The translations under genes were made by a program, and so were the position numbers. Positions 1-8,780 of a stretch of 49,144 nucleotides of DNA are shown one piece after another; the first letter of the stretch is position 1, and every line of letters begins with the position of its first letter. The DNA is taken from contig CALUCM010000010.1 of NCBI GenBank assembly GCA_943914555.1, positions 1 to 49,144 on the forward strand, written 5' to 3'. The notes under the pieces were generated by a model. The model was not told the DNA's origin. It saw only the letters and a list, made by a program, of their open reading frames with translations, and made no database searches. This DNA comes from an uncultured Francisella sp. (GTDB lineage Bacteria > Pseudomonadota > Gammaproteobacteria > Burkholderiales > Neisseriaceae).

Positions 1-211
1 ATATTTCATAGATCCTTTTAACCGATTTTAAATAAGCCATCTATCCTAAAATAATGATTTAGCTTATTTTACCTAAGTTGACGATCCCTAAAATAAAACG
101 AGTGGTAACAATCAATAATTATGCTAAACAAAGTTGTGAATGTCATCAAAAAAACTCTAAGTTACTGTTAGATTAACTGACGTTGCGTCTGCGGCGTTTG
201 AAATTACCTTC

Positions 212-1552
212 TCAAAGCAAAGTACCTGATAAAACAGCGACAGCAACCAGAAAGTAAATGACCAACCCTGTTACATCAACAAGTGTCGCCACTAGCGGCG
301 CTGAAGAAGTAGCGGGATCCAGTTTAAGACTTTTGAGCAAAAATGGGATCATGGCACCTGAGACCGTTCCCCACAAAGCAACCCCGATTAAGGCTATTGC
401 AACCACTAGCGCTACTAGATCGTAGTGTATTCCATAATTTTGCCAACCCAAAGATTGCCAAATACGAACCCTGAAAAAACCCAATACCGCTAAAGTAGCC
501 CCCAGCATTAGACCCATCATGATCTCTCTGCCCAACACCCATAGCCAATCTTTCAAATGTACTTCCCGTAGCGCTAGAGCACGAGTAATTAGGGTAGAAG
601 CTTGCGAACCAGTATTGCCCCCACTAGAAATAATTAATGGAATAAACAAAGCTAGCACCAAAGCCTGCTCCAGTTGATGTTGGAAAAAACCCATGGCGCT
701 TGCTGTTAACATCTCGCCAATAAATAACATCACTAGCCAACCCGCGCGCTTTCTATACAGTTCCAATAAAGAAACAGTAGCATAAGGGGTCTCCAAAGCT
801 TCCATCCCCCCTAGCTTTTGGATATCTTCAGTGGTTTCTTGAGTGATGACATCCATAATATCATCGATGGTCACAATACCCACCAACACACCTGCTTTAG
901 TGACTACTGGAAGTGCTGCCATATCATATTTATTAAAAGCTTGTGCTGCTACTTCTTGCGGCATAGTGGTTACCAAGGCTTTAAAACTATAGTCACAGAT
1001 TTCTTCTACCTTAGTTTGTGGATCTGCCATTAAAAAATGGCCTATTGAAATGTCATCTAAAAGAACGTGATGATCATCTACTACATAAATCATGTTCAAA
1101 GTTTCCGCAACTTTGCCATAACGTTTGATGTGCTCAAAGACACGGGCTACCGTCCAATCCTTTTTAACACGGATATAATAAGGAGTCATCAAACGAGCCA
1201 CTGAATCTTCAGGATAACCCATCAGTTGTACAGCCACTTTACGTTGCTTTTCATCCAATAAGTTAATGGTCTCTTTGATCAATGCATCAGGCAGTTCTAA
1301 AAAAAATTCTGTTCGATCGTCAGGAGCCATGGCATTAAGTAAAGCTTTAGTCTCCTCCGTGCCCAAGGACTGTAACACCATTTGCTGTTCGTGAGGTTCA
1401 AGGTAGCTAAATACCTCAATTTTCAGATCTTTAGGCAAATTAAAGAAGTGGTAAAGACGCTCCTGAGGCGATAACTGCATCAATCCCTCTACAATATCGC
1501 TAGGGTGCATCGCGATTAACTTCTCTTTATCGTTAAAAACACTCTGTCGCAT
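212..1552 (-). CDS. mgtE: Magnesium transporter MgtE
   Basis: A 446-residue protein with the full MgtE architecture: an N-terminal helical MgtE_N domain (about residues 20-125), a CBS pair (about 130-255) and a C-terminal membrane domain with five hydrophobic helices (about 280-446). The stretch ISSGGNTGSQAST is the conserved pore-helix signature of the family. The family is a homodimeric inner-membrane Mg2+ channel whose cytosolic N and CBS domains sense Mg2+ and close the pore. Length matches the family norm (about 450). It is transcribed alone, divergent from rplU, with a perfect palindrome in the shared upstream region. High confidence. Confidence 0.96.
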   Translation of the reverse strand: MRQSVFNDKEKLIAMHPSDIVEGLMQLSPQERLYHFFNLPKDLKIEVFSYLEPHEQQMVLQSLGTEETKALLNAMAPDDRTEFFLELPDALIKETINLLDEKQRKVAVQLMGYPEDSVARLMTPYYIRVKKDWTVARVFEHIKRYGKVAETLNMIYVVDDHHVLLDDISIGHFLMADPQTKVEEICDYSFKALVTTMPQEVAAQAFNKYDMAALPVVTKAGVLVGIVTIDDIMDVITQETTEDIQKLGGMEALETPYATVSLLELYRKRAGWLVMLFIGEMLTASAMGFFQHQLEQALVLALFIPLIISSGGNTGSQASTLITRALALREVHLKDWLWVLGREIMMGLMLGATLAVLGFFRVRIWQSLGWQNYGIHYDLVALVVAIALIGVALWGTVSGAMIPFLLKSLKLDPATSSAPLVATLVDVTGLVIYFLVAVAVLSGTLL

Positions 1553-1587
1553 TGAAGGTAATTTAACTGTACCGGACTAAAAAACGC

Positions 1588-1603
1588 GACTATTATAATA
1601 GTC
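1588..1603. promoter_or_regulatory. 16-bp perfect palindrome in the mgtE upstream region, containing a TATAAT box
   Basis: GACTATTATAATAGTC is a perfect inverted repeat. It contains TATAAT on both strands. On the minus strand TATAAT lies 17 bases from TGGTCA, a 4-of-6 match to a -35 box, so it may be the mgtE -10 region and an operator at once. The role is inferred from position only. Confidence 0.4.
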
Positions 1604-1678
1604 CAGATCAGCCTTGACCACACCCTTTGATTATTTCTTTCATTGTGCAACACCTAATACACAACACCAAAAATACAC

Positions 1679-1706
1679 TTGCACCATTATTAATTCTTGC
1701 TATAAT
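1679..1706 (+). promoter_or_regulatory. Sigma-70 promoter of rplU-rpmA
   Basis: TTGCAC (1679-1684) and a perfect TATAAT (1701-1706) are separated by 16 bases. They sit 40 bases upstream of the rplU start, in the correct orientation for a ribosomal protein operon. Confidence 0.7.
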
Positions 1707-1745
1707 GGCCCGTTCAAAAAAAGTTAAACCCTGGGGAATTTTAAG

Positions 1746-2054
1746 ATGTATGCGGTTATAAAAACCGGAGGCAAGCAATATAATATTGTTTCCGGCGAGA
1801 ATTTAAAAATAGAACAGATACCAGCAGAACTTAATAGCCAGATCGTACTTGATCAAGTGCTATTAATAGCAGATAAAGACAAAGTAACTATCGGCACTCC
1901 TTTTATCAAAGGAGCAGCGGTTAAGGCCACGGTGATTCGTCATGGCAGGCATGATAAAGTGCGAATTTTTAAGATGAGACGCCGCAAACACTATCAAAAA
2001 AGGCAGGGGCATCGCCAAAATTTTACCGAAATTCGCATCGACTCGATTCAATGA
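1746..2054 (+). CDS. rplU: 50S ribosomal protein L21
   Basis: A 102-residue protein of normal L21 length. It starts MYAVIKTGGKQY, the L21 signature, and ends with the RRRKHYQKRQGHRQ basic stretch that contacts 23S rRNA. It opens the usual rplU-rpmA operon, with a strong sigma-70 promoter 40 bases upstream and a GGGG-type ribosome binding site just before the ATG. The gap to rpmA is 24 bases. No anomaly. Confidence 0.98.
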   Translation: MYAVIKTGGKQYNIVSGENLKIEQIPAELNSQIVLDQVLLIADKDKVTIGTPFIKGAAVKATVIRHGRHDKVRIFKMRRRKHYQKRQGHRQNFTEIRIDSIQ

Positions 2055-2078
2055 ATTAAATTACTAGGGAGATAATTT

Positions 2079-2345
2079 ATGGCTTCTAAAAAAGCAGGCG
2101 GCAGCTCTAAAAATGGTAGAGATTCTGAGGCAAAACGCTTAGGAGTAAAAATATTTGGTAATCAGCTGATCCCTGCTGGTGCTATTATCGTGCGTCAACG
2201 AGGAACCCGCTTTCATGCTGGTGAAAATGTTGGTATGGGCAAAGATCATACTCTGTTTGCTAAAGTAAATGGGCATGTTCAATTTGTGACCAAGGGGTCG
2301 CTTAAACGCAAGACAGTTAATGTCAAGCCTTTAAACGAAGAATAA
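2079..2345 (+). CDS. rpmA: 50S ribosomal protein L27
   Basis: An 88-residue protein of typical L27 size. The N-terminus MASKKAGGSSKNGRDS is the flexible tail that reaches the peptidyl transferase centre. It begins directly with MA and has no cleavable Firmicute-type presequence, as expected for Proteobacteria. The ribosome binding site is AGGGAGA at about 2066-2072. It is co-transcribed with rplU. The usual downstream partner, the GTPase gene obgE, is not here; trpS follows after 142 bases. Confidence 0.98.
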   Translation: MASKKAGGSSKNGRDSEAKRLGVKIFGNQLIPAGAIIVRQRGTRFHAGENVGMGKDHTLFAKVNGHVQFVTKGSLKRKTVNVKPLNEE

Positions 2346-2487
2346 GTAACTAAAGCTCTTTTTTTAAGTTTATCCATAATTTGCAAGTAGTTTTTGCGTT
2401 TTAAAGGTCTTTTTTTATAACGGTTTCAGTCCATAATTAAGTCTCTTATGCTAGGACACAAGGCTAGATTATGATAAATATACTGTC

Positions 2488-3501
2488 ATGCGCACAAGAA
2501 TACTCACAGGCGTGACCCCGTCTGGCGTCCCTCATCTGGGCAATTACGTAGGCGCTATTCGCCCTGCTATCACCGCCAGTCAATCAAAGCAAAATGATTC
2601 CTTTTTCTTCTTATCAGACTATCATGCCTTAATTAAATGTAAAGATGCAGCTTTGGTTGAGCAATCAACCAAAGCTGTCACTGCTGCCTGGCTCGCTGCT
2701 GGACTGGATTATGAAAAAGTAATCTTTTATCGGCAATCTGATGTACCAGAAGTATTGGAACTTAATTGGATTTTAACCACTTGCTGCGCCAAAGGTCTGA
2801 TGAACCGTGCTCATGCCTATAAAGCGGCAGTTCAAGAAAATATTGATAAAGGCTTACCAACCTCAGAAGAAGATCATGCCATTGAAATGGGTCTTTATTG
2901 CTATCCCATTTTGATGGCAGCTGATATCCTTATGATGAACGCCGATTATGTCCCAGTGGGTAAGGACCAAATTCAGCATCTTGAAATGACTCGGGATATC
3001 GCTTCTCGCTTCAACCACCGCTATGGCAAACTTTTTACCTTACCTAAAGCTCGCGTGGATGAGAATGTTCCCTTACTAAATGGCCTAGATGGTCGCAAAA
3101 TGTCAAAAAGTTATGGCAACACAATTCCCCTTTTTGCACCAGAAGAAAAGCTACGCCAAGCCATTATGAAAATAGTCACCAATAGTCAAGCTCCAGGTGA
3201 GCCTAAATTAGCTGAGGATTCCAATTTATATGCTATCTATACCGCTTTTGCTAACCAAAAAGAGTGCCAGCAGCTAAAAGAAGATTTATTAGATGGCCTC
3301 TCTTGGGGAGAAGCAAAACAGCGCGTATTCACAATAATCAACCAACAACTCTCTCCCAAGCGAGAAATATATCAGCAGCTCTTATCCACCCCTAAAAAAA
3401 TGGAAGAAATTTTACAATATGGTGCAGAAAAAGCACGTTATATCGCTAGACCTCTGCTATTACAAGTTAAAAAGGCAGTTGGCCTTTCTCCTGTGGGATA
3501 A
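2488..3501 (+). CDS. trpS: Tryptophanyl-tRNA synthetase
   Basis: A 337-residue class Ic aminoacyl-tRNA synthetase, close to the 334 residues of the E. coli enzyme. It activates tryptophan with ATP and charges tRNA-Trp. Visible signatures are the HIGH-like PSGVPHLGNY near residue 15 and the KMSKS loop in GRKMSKSYGN near residue 205. A good Shine-Dalgarno is lacking, but TATGAT/TATACT boxes stand just before the ATG, so the leader may be very short. The stop codon overlaps the next ATG by one base (TAATG), which suggests linked translation with gshB. Confidence 0.96.
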   Translation: MRTRILTGVTPSGVPHLGNYVGAIRPAITASQSKQNDSFFFLSDYHALIKCKDAALVEQSTKAVTAAWLAAGLDYEKVIFYRQSDVPEVLELNWILTTCCAKGLMNRAHAYKAAVQENIDKGLPTSEEDHAIEMGLYCYPILMAADILMMNADYVPVGKDQIQHLEMTRDIASRFNHRYGKLFTLPKARVDENVPLLNGLDGRKMSKSYGNTIPLFAPEEKLRQAIMKIVTNSQAPGEPKLAEDSNLYAIYTAFANQKECQQLKEDLLDGLSWGEAKQRVFTIINQQLSPKREIYQQLLSTPKKMEEILQYGAEKARYIARPLLLQVKKAVGLSPVG

Positions 3502-3512
3502 TGAGGTATTGC

Positions 3513-4451
3513 ATGATACTGATTATTTCCAATCCATTGCATGAATTTAAAATAGAAAAAGATACTACTTTTGCCATGATCCAGGCTTTTCATGCACAAA
3601 GAATCCCTTTGTCCCATGCCTTGATCAATGATCTGTTGATACAAGACAATCGTGTTTTAGTTAGACACACTCCTTTTATCATAAGAGAAAAGCAAATAAA
3701 TCAATGGTATCAACTGCAAGAGCAGCAGCTAGCTCCGCTTGATGACTTTCAGGCAATATTGCTACGCACTGATCCACCTTTTGATTCACAATATTTGTAC
3801 GCTACACAACTTCTTTCGATTTCAGGACATCCAGCAGTCTTCAATCATCCGCAAAGTCTGCGCGATTACAATGAAAAATTAGCGATTCTACATTTCCCCT
3901 CTTGGATCGCACCAACCATCGTGACCACTCATCTGATAGATATCAACCACTTTTTACAGCAAGAGAAAGACATTATCGTCAAGCCATTAGATGGCATGGG
4001 TGGTAAAGAAATTTATCGACTCACGCCGCATGATCCAAACAAAAACAGCATCTTGGAGATTCTAATGCGTAGACAAACACGTTCCATCATGGCCCAACGC
4101 TATATCCCTGAAGTGATTCAAGGAGACAAACGCATATTATTGATTGATGGAACAGTTATTCCCTACGCCTTAGCGCGCATTCCTCGTTCGGGAGAAACAC
4201 GTGCAAATCTTGCAGCCGGCGGCAAAGGAGTGGCACAGCCACTTTCACATCGAGATCGGGAAATTGCCGAAGATCTGGCTGCACTATTAAAAGCTAAAGG
4301 GATATTTTTAGCAGGATTAGACATTATTGGTGATTATTTAACGGAAGTGAATGTGACAAGTCCAACAGGCTTTCAAGAAATCATGCAACAAACAGACTGT
4401 AATGTTGCTAATATCTTTGCGCAAGCCGTCTTAACACATTGTGAGTCTTAG
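3513..4451 (+). CDS. gshB: Glutathione synthetase
   Basis: An ATP-grasp ligase that joins gamma-glutamylcysteine and glycine. I prefer the ATG at 3513 over the one at 3501: GAGG (3503-3506) lies at the right spacing, and the protein then begins MILIISNP, in register with the family. This gives 312 residues against about 315 in E. coli. Signatures: an N-terminal substrate-binding half, KPLDGMGGKEIYR in the ATP-grasp loop, and LTEVNVTSPTGFQEI near the C-terminus. It follows trpS without a gap and precedes xerC by 11 bases, so the three are probably one transcript. Confidence 0.94.
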   Translation: MILIISNPLHEFKIEKDTTFAMIQAFHAQRIPLSHALINDLLIQDNRVLVRHTPFIIREKQINQWYQLQEQQLAPLDDFQAILLRTDPPFDSQYLYATQLLSISGHPAVFNHPQSLRDYNEKLAILHFPSWIAPTIVTTHLIDINHFLQQEKDIIVKPLDGMGGKEIYRLTPHDPNKNSILEILMRRQTRSIMAQRYIPEVIQGDKRILLIDGTVIPYALARIPRSGETRANLAAGGKGVAQPLSHRDREIAEDLAALLKAKGIFLAGLDIIGDYLTEVNVTSPTGFQEIMQQTDCNVANIFAQAVLTHCES

Positions 4452-4462
4452 GGGAAAAAAGA

Positions 4463-5371
4463 ATGAATCTTGAACAATTTAAGCAGCCAGTTGAAGATTT
4501 TTTACAGGAACTACGTTTTAATGGAATGTCTGAACATACACGTTACGCTTATCAACTTGACTTACAAGAGCTGTTCAAATTAATTGCCTTAAAAAAAGAA
4601 AAAAATGAAGACGCATTAAAGAAAAAGCATTTTATCTCTGCTATCAAACAACTATCAGAAGAAAAAAAACATCCTAGTACCATTTCTCGTAAGGTAAGTG
4701 CTTGGCGAAAATATAATCGCTATTTAATTGACCACCAAATGATAGAAGAAGATTTTTTAAATGGAGTTAAATTACCCAAACTCCCAGAGCGTTTACCTAA
4801 AGCAGTTGATGCCGAAACTCTAAATCAAGCTTTTGATTGTCACTTGACAGACCAGCGGGATCCTTTTTTCATCAAACGCGAAGAGGCGATGTTTGAATTA
4901 ATGTATGGATCAGGTTTGCGCGTATCCGAAGTGGAATTGTTAAATCTTAAAGATTTACAATTGGATGCCGGTTGGGTGCGTGTGAGAGGCAAAGGAAATA
5001 AAGCAAGACGAATTCCATTAACTGACAAATCCATTTCCGCTATGAGAGATTACCTAAAATTACGTCCTACCTTACAAGATCAAGAAGCTGTTTTTGTCTC
5101 ACGTTTAGGCTCACGCATTACCAATCGACGCATCCAACAAAATTTGAATGAATGGGCTATTCGCCATCATCCACAGATTTCTCTCAGCCCACACATGTTG
5201 CGCCATAGTTTTGCTACTCATTTACTGCAAAATTCGCATAATATCCGTGCCATTCAAGAGCTGTTGGGCCATGAGCAATTATCCACAACACAAATTTATA
5301 CCAAACTGGATTTTGATCAAGTAGCAGAGATTTATGATGCCACTCATCCACGGGCCAAGGTTAAAAAATAA
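4463..5371 (+). CDS. xerC: Tyrosine recombinase XerC
   Basis: A 302-residue tyrosine recombinase of Xer length. It has an N-terminal SAM-like core-binding domain (about 1-100) and a catalytic domain with GSGLRVSE (first Arg), a basic Lys turn (GKGNKARR), HMLRHSFATHLL (His and second Arg), LGHEQLSTTQ and the nucleophile Tyr in QIYTKLDF. The C-terminal YDATHPRAKVKK is the XerC rather than XerD ending. It acts with XerD at dif to resolve chromosome dimers. The ribosome binding site is AGGGG (4451-4455). Its placement behind gshB is unremarkable and there is no sign of an integron or phage integrase. Confidence 0.93.
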   Translation: MNLEQFKQPVEDFLQELRFNGMSEHTRYAYQLDLQELFKLIALKKEKNEDALKKKHFISAIKQLSEEKKHPSTISRKVSAWRKYNRYLIDHQMIEEDFLNGVKLPKLPERLPKAVDAETLNQAFDCHLTDQRDPFFIKREEAMFELMYGSGLRVSEVELLNLKDLQLDAGWVRVRGKGNKARRIPLTDKSISAMRDYLKLRPTLQDQEAVFVSRLGSRITNRRIQQNLNEWAIRHHPQISLSPHMLRHSFATHLLQNSHNIRAIQELLGHEQLSTTQIYTKLDFDQVAEIYDATHPRAKVKK

Positions 5372-5481
5372 AAAAACCTAGAAAAAACAATTTCTTATCC
5401 CAGATAATTGCCCTCATCTGCCCTGGCTACAAATCACCTAATTTGTTATACTGACTTTTTATTTTCACGAGTAAAAGCCAA

Positions 5482-5970
5482 TTGCACCTAATAAAAACTC
5501 TCGCCAATTGTGTATTGGCAAGCATTCTTTGTGTTTCTTGCTCCCATCTGTCTACCAGCAACACAGCTTCCACATATTACACCGAAGCTCAAGCAGCAGC
5601 AGATGCCCAATTACTTGCTGCAAAAAAAATACCAAAAAATTATATTTTACTGGATTCTGATGATCAGGCAGACGCTTATCTCATTGAAGGCACTTTAGAA
5701 AATTTGCCAGCAGGTGCCAAAGTGGCCTGGTTTGTCGACGTCCACAAACAAAGCAGTGAAAACAATGCCCCTGCTGTCAAGGGAGATATCGTGCATACGC
5801 GTTTACTTTTTACTTGCCAAGGGCATCTGTCTTGGCCAGATATTGTGGTGTACGATCAACAAGGGAAGATAAAAAAAGTTGAAACACACTCGCCTTATGA
5901 GTTTCATTTCATTTTACCTTTTACCCCTGGTTGGGTGAAAGAAAAAGCAGTGTGCCCAGAAAAATCATAA
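5482..5970 (+). CDS. Small exported (lipo)protein, family A copy 1
   Basis: A 162-residue protein from a TTG start with GAG nearby upstream; no in-frame ATG exists. The N-terminus (MHLIKTLANCVLASILCVSC) looks like a lipoprotein signal, with Cys about residue 20 as possible lipidation site, though Cys at -3 is not canonical. The mature part has two further conserved Cys, in FTCQG and in a C-terminal AVC, plus an AWF motif. This same layout (W, C, C near the end) is shared with family B downstream. The pattern resembles the surface-adhesin protein E-like fold family, which I offer as inference. Function unknown. It is paired with B copy 1 and repeated twice more to the right. Confidence 0.72.
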   Translation: MHLIKTLANCVLASILCVSCSHLSTSNTASTYYTEAQAAADAQLLAAKKIPKNYILLDSDDQADAYLIEGTLENLPAGAKVAWFVDVHKQSSENNAPAVKGDIVHTRLLFTCQGHLSWPDIVVYDQQGKIKKVETHSPYEFHFILPFTPGWVKEKAVCPEKS

Positions 5971-6001
5971 TGAACTTGCATCTTCATCTTTGGATATTCT
6001 T

Positions 6002-6493
6002 ATGAATAGAAAAATACTTTCCTTAGTACTGGTTTTTAGCTTATTTTTCTCTGCTGCATTGGCAGCTAAGTACAGACCCTTAACAAATCCGCATGGTCGA
6101 GGTCAAGATCTCTCGCATTTTTTAAATTCAGATCCTAAAAAGATGATATTTATTGATACTGATGAAAATGAAACTGAGGTTTATGTGGAACCACCGCAAA
6201 ATTTTAAGCACTACCAAAACGGTGGAAAATCAGCCTGGGTTTATCGGTTTTTTCATCGCGATAGCCCATATTTGAAAGCAGGGAATACTTTGATGACGCA
6301 TATCTATTTTTCCTGTGACGGTCGCTACCAAATCATTGGTGACAAAATTTATGCGGATCATCAGTTAAAGAAGCTGAAGAGTCAAGGAAGCATTCCTATT
6401 GATTTAAATAAACTAAAACGATTTGACCCAGATTCTTGGACATTTAAGGAAGCATATGCAGTCTGTCATTATCAACAAAATAATACCTTTTAA
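6002..6493 (+). CDS. Small secreted protein, family B copy 1
   Basis: The ATG at 6002 gives a 163-residue protein with a clean Sec signal peptide (MNRKILSLVLVFSLFFSAALA, cut after Ala). A TTG at 5990 would add four residues and is less likely. The mature part has DLSHFL, a DTDE turn, SAWVYRFF, the first Cys in YFSCDGR, DPDSW and a second Cys in AYAVCHY. Aligning by eye, the region from the acidic turn to the last Cys matches family A, so A and B are old duplicates. Two conserved Cys in a periplasmic or surface protein suggest one disulfide. Possible relation to protein E-like adhesins is inference. Confidence 0.78.
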   Translation: MNRKILSLVLVFSLFFSAALAAKYRPLTNPHGRGQDLSHFLNSDPKKMIFIDTDENETEVYVEPPQNFKHYQNGGKSAWVYRFFHRDSPYLKAGNTLMTHIYFSCDGRYQIIGDKIYADHQLKKLKSQGSIPIDLNKLKRFDPDSWTFKEAYAVCHYQQNNTF

Positions 6494-6847
6494 GGTTCGT
6501 AACAAACTGCTCTTGACTTGCTTAAGCAGGGACAAACTCTCTAGCAATGATTTTTGAGTCAATTAAGCCATTGATCTAATTTGTTTTTTGGTACTTTGTC
6601 ACTAAAGGCCAAGCTACCTACTGTTTGTTTCTTAGGAGAAAATATTGTACAAAGGTTACAAAGGTATAGAAGCAATCTGATAAAGAAAACAATCAGAAAG
6701 AATATATTACTCAGATTATAAGATCCAAGTAAAATATAAGGATAAATAAGGCAAATTTAATAAGATAAAAATGCTTGACCAGTATAATAAATTAAATTAG
6801 AGTAAGAGCCAGCTTTGTTGCCAGTTCGTTTTTGCTAGTTTAAATCT
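6494..6847 (+). other. Intergenic, 354 bases, no gene seen
   Basis: AT-rich spacer between the first and second A/B copies. The only signal I see is TTGACC (6775-6780) with a weak TAGAGT 17 bases further, a possible promoter for the copy 2 gene. No RNA gene and no hairpin with a T-run were found by eye. Confidence 0.4.
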
Positions 6848-7757
6848 ATGTTCAAACATCTTCTTTCTATTGCTCTCTTAACTGCGTTTCTATTCAGCGC
6901 TGCCTCTTGTTCTAGATTTCCCTCGCTTAACACAGCCGGCAAGGAAAATAGTACCGTAACAAGTAACGCAACTTACACAGAAGAGCAAGCTGCTCAAGAT
7001 AGCCGTTTGCTGGCAGCAGGAAAGCAACCAACCTAAGAGCTATCAATTAATCGAATCAACTAATGACTCCGATATCTATCTTATTGAGGGAACTAAGGAG
7101 AATTTACGCGGCGGCGCCAAGGCTGCCTGGTTTGTGAATGTGCAAAAAACAAACAATTACGGTTTTGAGAAAGGTGATATCGTCCACCACCATTTTGTTT
7201 TCAATTGCCAGGGCGCAGGCTCTGTAGCTGATATTGTCGTATACAATCAAAATGGCGCTGTAAAAGGAACTAGGACCCTCTCACCCTATGACTTCTTACC
7301 TCTTCCTCCTTCAAGCCCAGAAAAGACTGCGGTTTGCTCTTCAGCACCATCGATTCCTCACGTTGTTCATGGTAGAAGTCAGGATCTATCTAATTTTCTT
7401 AAACCTGATGCGAATAAAATGGTATACATCGGCATCGACGATACTAATAATAGAGCTAAGATTTTTGTTGAAGCGCCTAAAAACTTTCAGTATCATGGTC
7501 AACAAGCAAGAACTGCTTGGGTCTATGAATTCGTGCAAAAGGACACGTATCCTTTCAAGGCGGGGCAAGCTACCGCCATGCATATCGATTTCTCTTGCGA
7601 CGGCAATCTCCAAATCATTGGTAAAAAAGCCTATGATGATCATCAATTAAAACATCTGATCAAACAAGAATCTTTCCGCGACCCGGTCATGGGCATTAAC
7701 CCAAACAGTTGGATGTCTAAAGTAGCTTACTTCGTTTGTCACTACCAAGGCCATTAA
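6848..7757 (+). pseudogene. A-B fusion gene (copy 2) broken by a 4-bp tandem duplication
   Basis: The reading frame opens with a lipoprotein-like signal (MFKHLLSIALLTAFLFSAAS then Cys), runs 62 residues into the A domain and stops at 7034-7036. The A domain then resumes one frame over (KSYQLIEST...) and runs on without a stop to 7757, through the A-domain Cys pair (FNCQG, AVC) into a complete B domain (HGRSQDLSNFL ... YFVCHY). The break is at 7024-7033, CAACCAACCT: removing one AACC unit gives GKQPKSYQL, in line with GKVPTRYQL of copy 3. So this is an A-B fusion of about 300 residues inactivated by a 4-bp duplication. Whether it is permanently dead or switches is not visible. Confidence 0.75.
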
Positions 7758-7960
7758 TATCACAGCTGGCTTTGCCAATCCTTCTATAGCCCTAGGCGCC
7801 ATTATCTAGAGGATCGCGGCATGCTCTGATAATCAAAGCTTTAGAATCGCCTATTCTGCTAAAAAAGTTAAGCTCGATCCGCTTCCAAGTCAAAGCAAAG
7901 CTCTTACTTTTTGTTACAACATCATCCCTTAGCGCAGTTTTTTAATCACCAAAGTTTTGA

Positions 7961-7966
7961 TATAAT
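7961..7966 (+). promoter_or_regulatory. -10 box of the tRNA-Lys promoter with GC-rich discriminator
   Basis: A perfect TATAAT ten bases before the tRNA, followed by CTGCGCC, a GC-rich discriminator typical of stringently controlled stable RNA genes. The -35 region (TTTTTT near 7938) is weak. Confidence 0.55.
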
Positions 7967-7976
7967 CTGCGCCTTC

Positions 7977-8052
7977 GGGTTGGTAGCTCAGTTGGTAGAG
8001 CAGTGGACTCTTAATCCATTGGTCCAGGGTTCGAGCCCCTGCCGGCCCACCA
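7977..8052 (+). tRNA. tRNA-Lys (anticodon CTT)
   Basis: A 76-base cloverleaf with encoded CCA. Acceptor GGGTTGG pairs with CCGGCCC (two G-T pairs). The D arm GCTC/GAGC, anticodon arm GTGGA-CTCTTAA-TCCAT and T arm CAGGG-TTCGAGC-CCCTG are all intact. The loop CTCTTAA places CTT as anticodon, reading AAG codons. It lies between the second and third A/B copies, so the repeat family flanks a tRNA, a common place for duplication and insertion. No second copy of its 3' end was found in this window. Confidence 0.96.
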
Positions 8053-8257
8053 TTTTCTTTATATATTTATTACTTTCTATCTGTTTACTTTTTTTACTTT
8101 AATCAACTGCTAATTTTTTGTAAACGCAATTAATTCAGTCTTTTATCTTCTGATCAAACAAAGACACTTTTAAAGTCACTTAGATAAAACTTGCGCAGTT
8201 AAATCTCTAGCATTACACTCCTTAGCTGTCAGAATAATTAATTCTTATGGATAACTA

Positions 8258-8736
8258 ATGGATAAAAATTCAACATTGACTTGTCTATTAGTCACTTCAC
8301 TGCTGGCCTGCTAAAACAGCACCTTACTTCTTCTTCAGCAGATCCAACAGATTACACAGAAAAGCAGGCGATGGAAGATGCGCGCACCCTAAATGCAGGG
8401 AAAGTGCCCACTCGTTACCAACTGCAAGACTCTGACAAAGAAATGGATCATTATTTCATTACGGGTACCCAAAAAAATCTTAAAGATGGTGCCAAAATAG
8501 CCTGGTTTGTTGATTTTTATAAGCAAGATAGCCCAGACTCCGCTGCACGTAAAGGTGATGTAATTCATACGCGACAAATTTTTACCTGTCATGGTCAACT
8601 CTCTCAACCAGATCTTATTGTCTACAGCAAAAAAGGAGAAAGAAAAGCAGTGCAAAGACTATCTCCTTACTGTTTTTCGAACTTGATGATCTGGGCTACA
8701 AAAGGCAAAAACTGCTTTGCGCTTATCAGTCAATGA
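8258..8736 (+). pseudogene. Family A copy 3, lipoprotein signal out of frame with the body
   Basis: An ATG at 8258 starts a textbook lipoprotein signal, MDKNSTLTCLLVTSLLAC, with the lipobox LLAC, but TAA follows the Cys at once (8312-8314). The family A body (KQHLTSSSADPTDYTEKQ ... AWFVDFY, FTCHG) is open in another frame until 8736. Adding one base after the Cys codon restores CSKQHLTSSS-type sequence in line with CSHLSTS of copy 1, so a one-base deletion is the simplest cause. The body can also be read from a TTG at 8281, but that start has no signal peptide. The usual C-terminal AVC is replaced by GKNCFAL. Likely a recent pseudogene or a slipped gene. Confidence 0.68.
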
Positions 8737-8751
8737 ATGAATAATTTTCGA

Positions 8752-8767
8752 TCTCAGCATGCTGAGA
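8752..8767. promoter_or_regulatory. 16-bp perfect palindrome between A copy 3 and B copy 3
   Basis: TCTCAGCATGCTGAGA is a perfect inverted repeat with no loop, directly before the ribosome binding site of B copy 3. It could be a dimeric regulator site. It has no T-run, so it is not a normal terminator. Confidence 0.35.
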
Positions 8768-8780
8768 AAAGGAATGATTA

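Noticed and set aside
2346..2420. Rho-independent terminator after rpmA
   Set aside because: T-runs are present but no stable GC stem precedes them.
5341..5400. Terminator after xerC
   Set aside because: AGGTT...AACCT could pair, but the loop is long and A-rich and there is no T-run.
7977..8052. tRNA-Lys as an attachment site of the right-hand island
   Set aside because: The island starts more than 20 kb away and no second copy of the tRNA 3' end is visible in the window.
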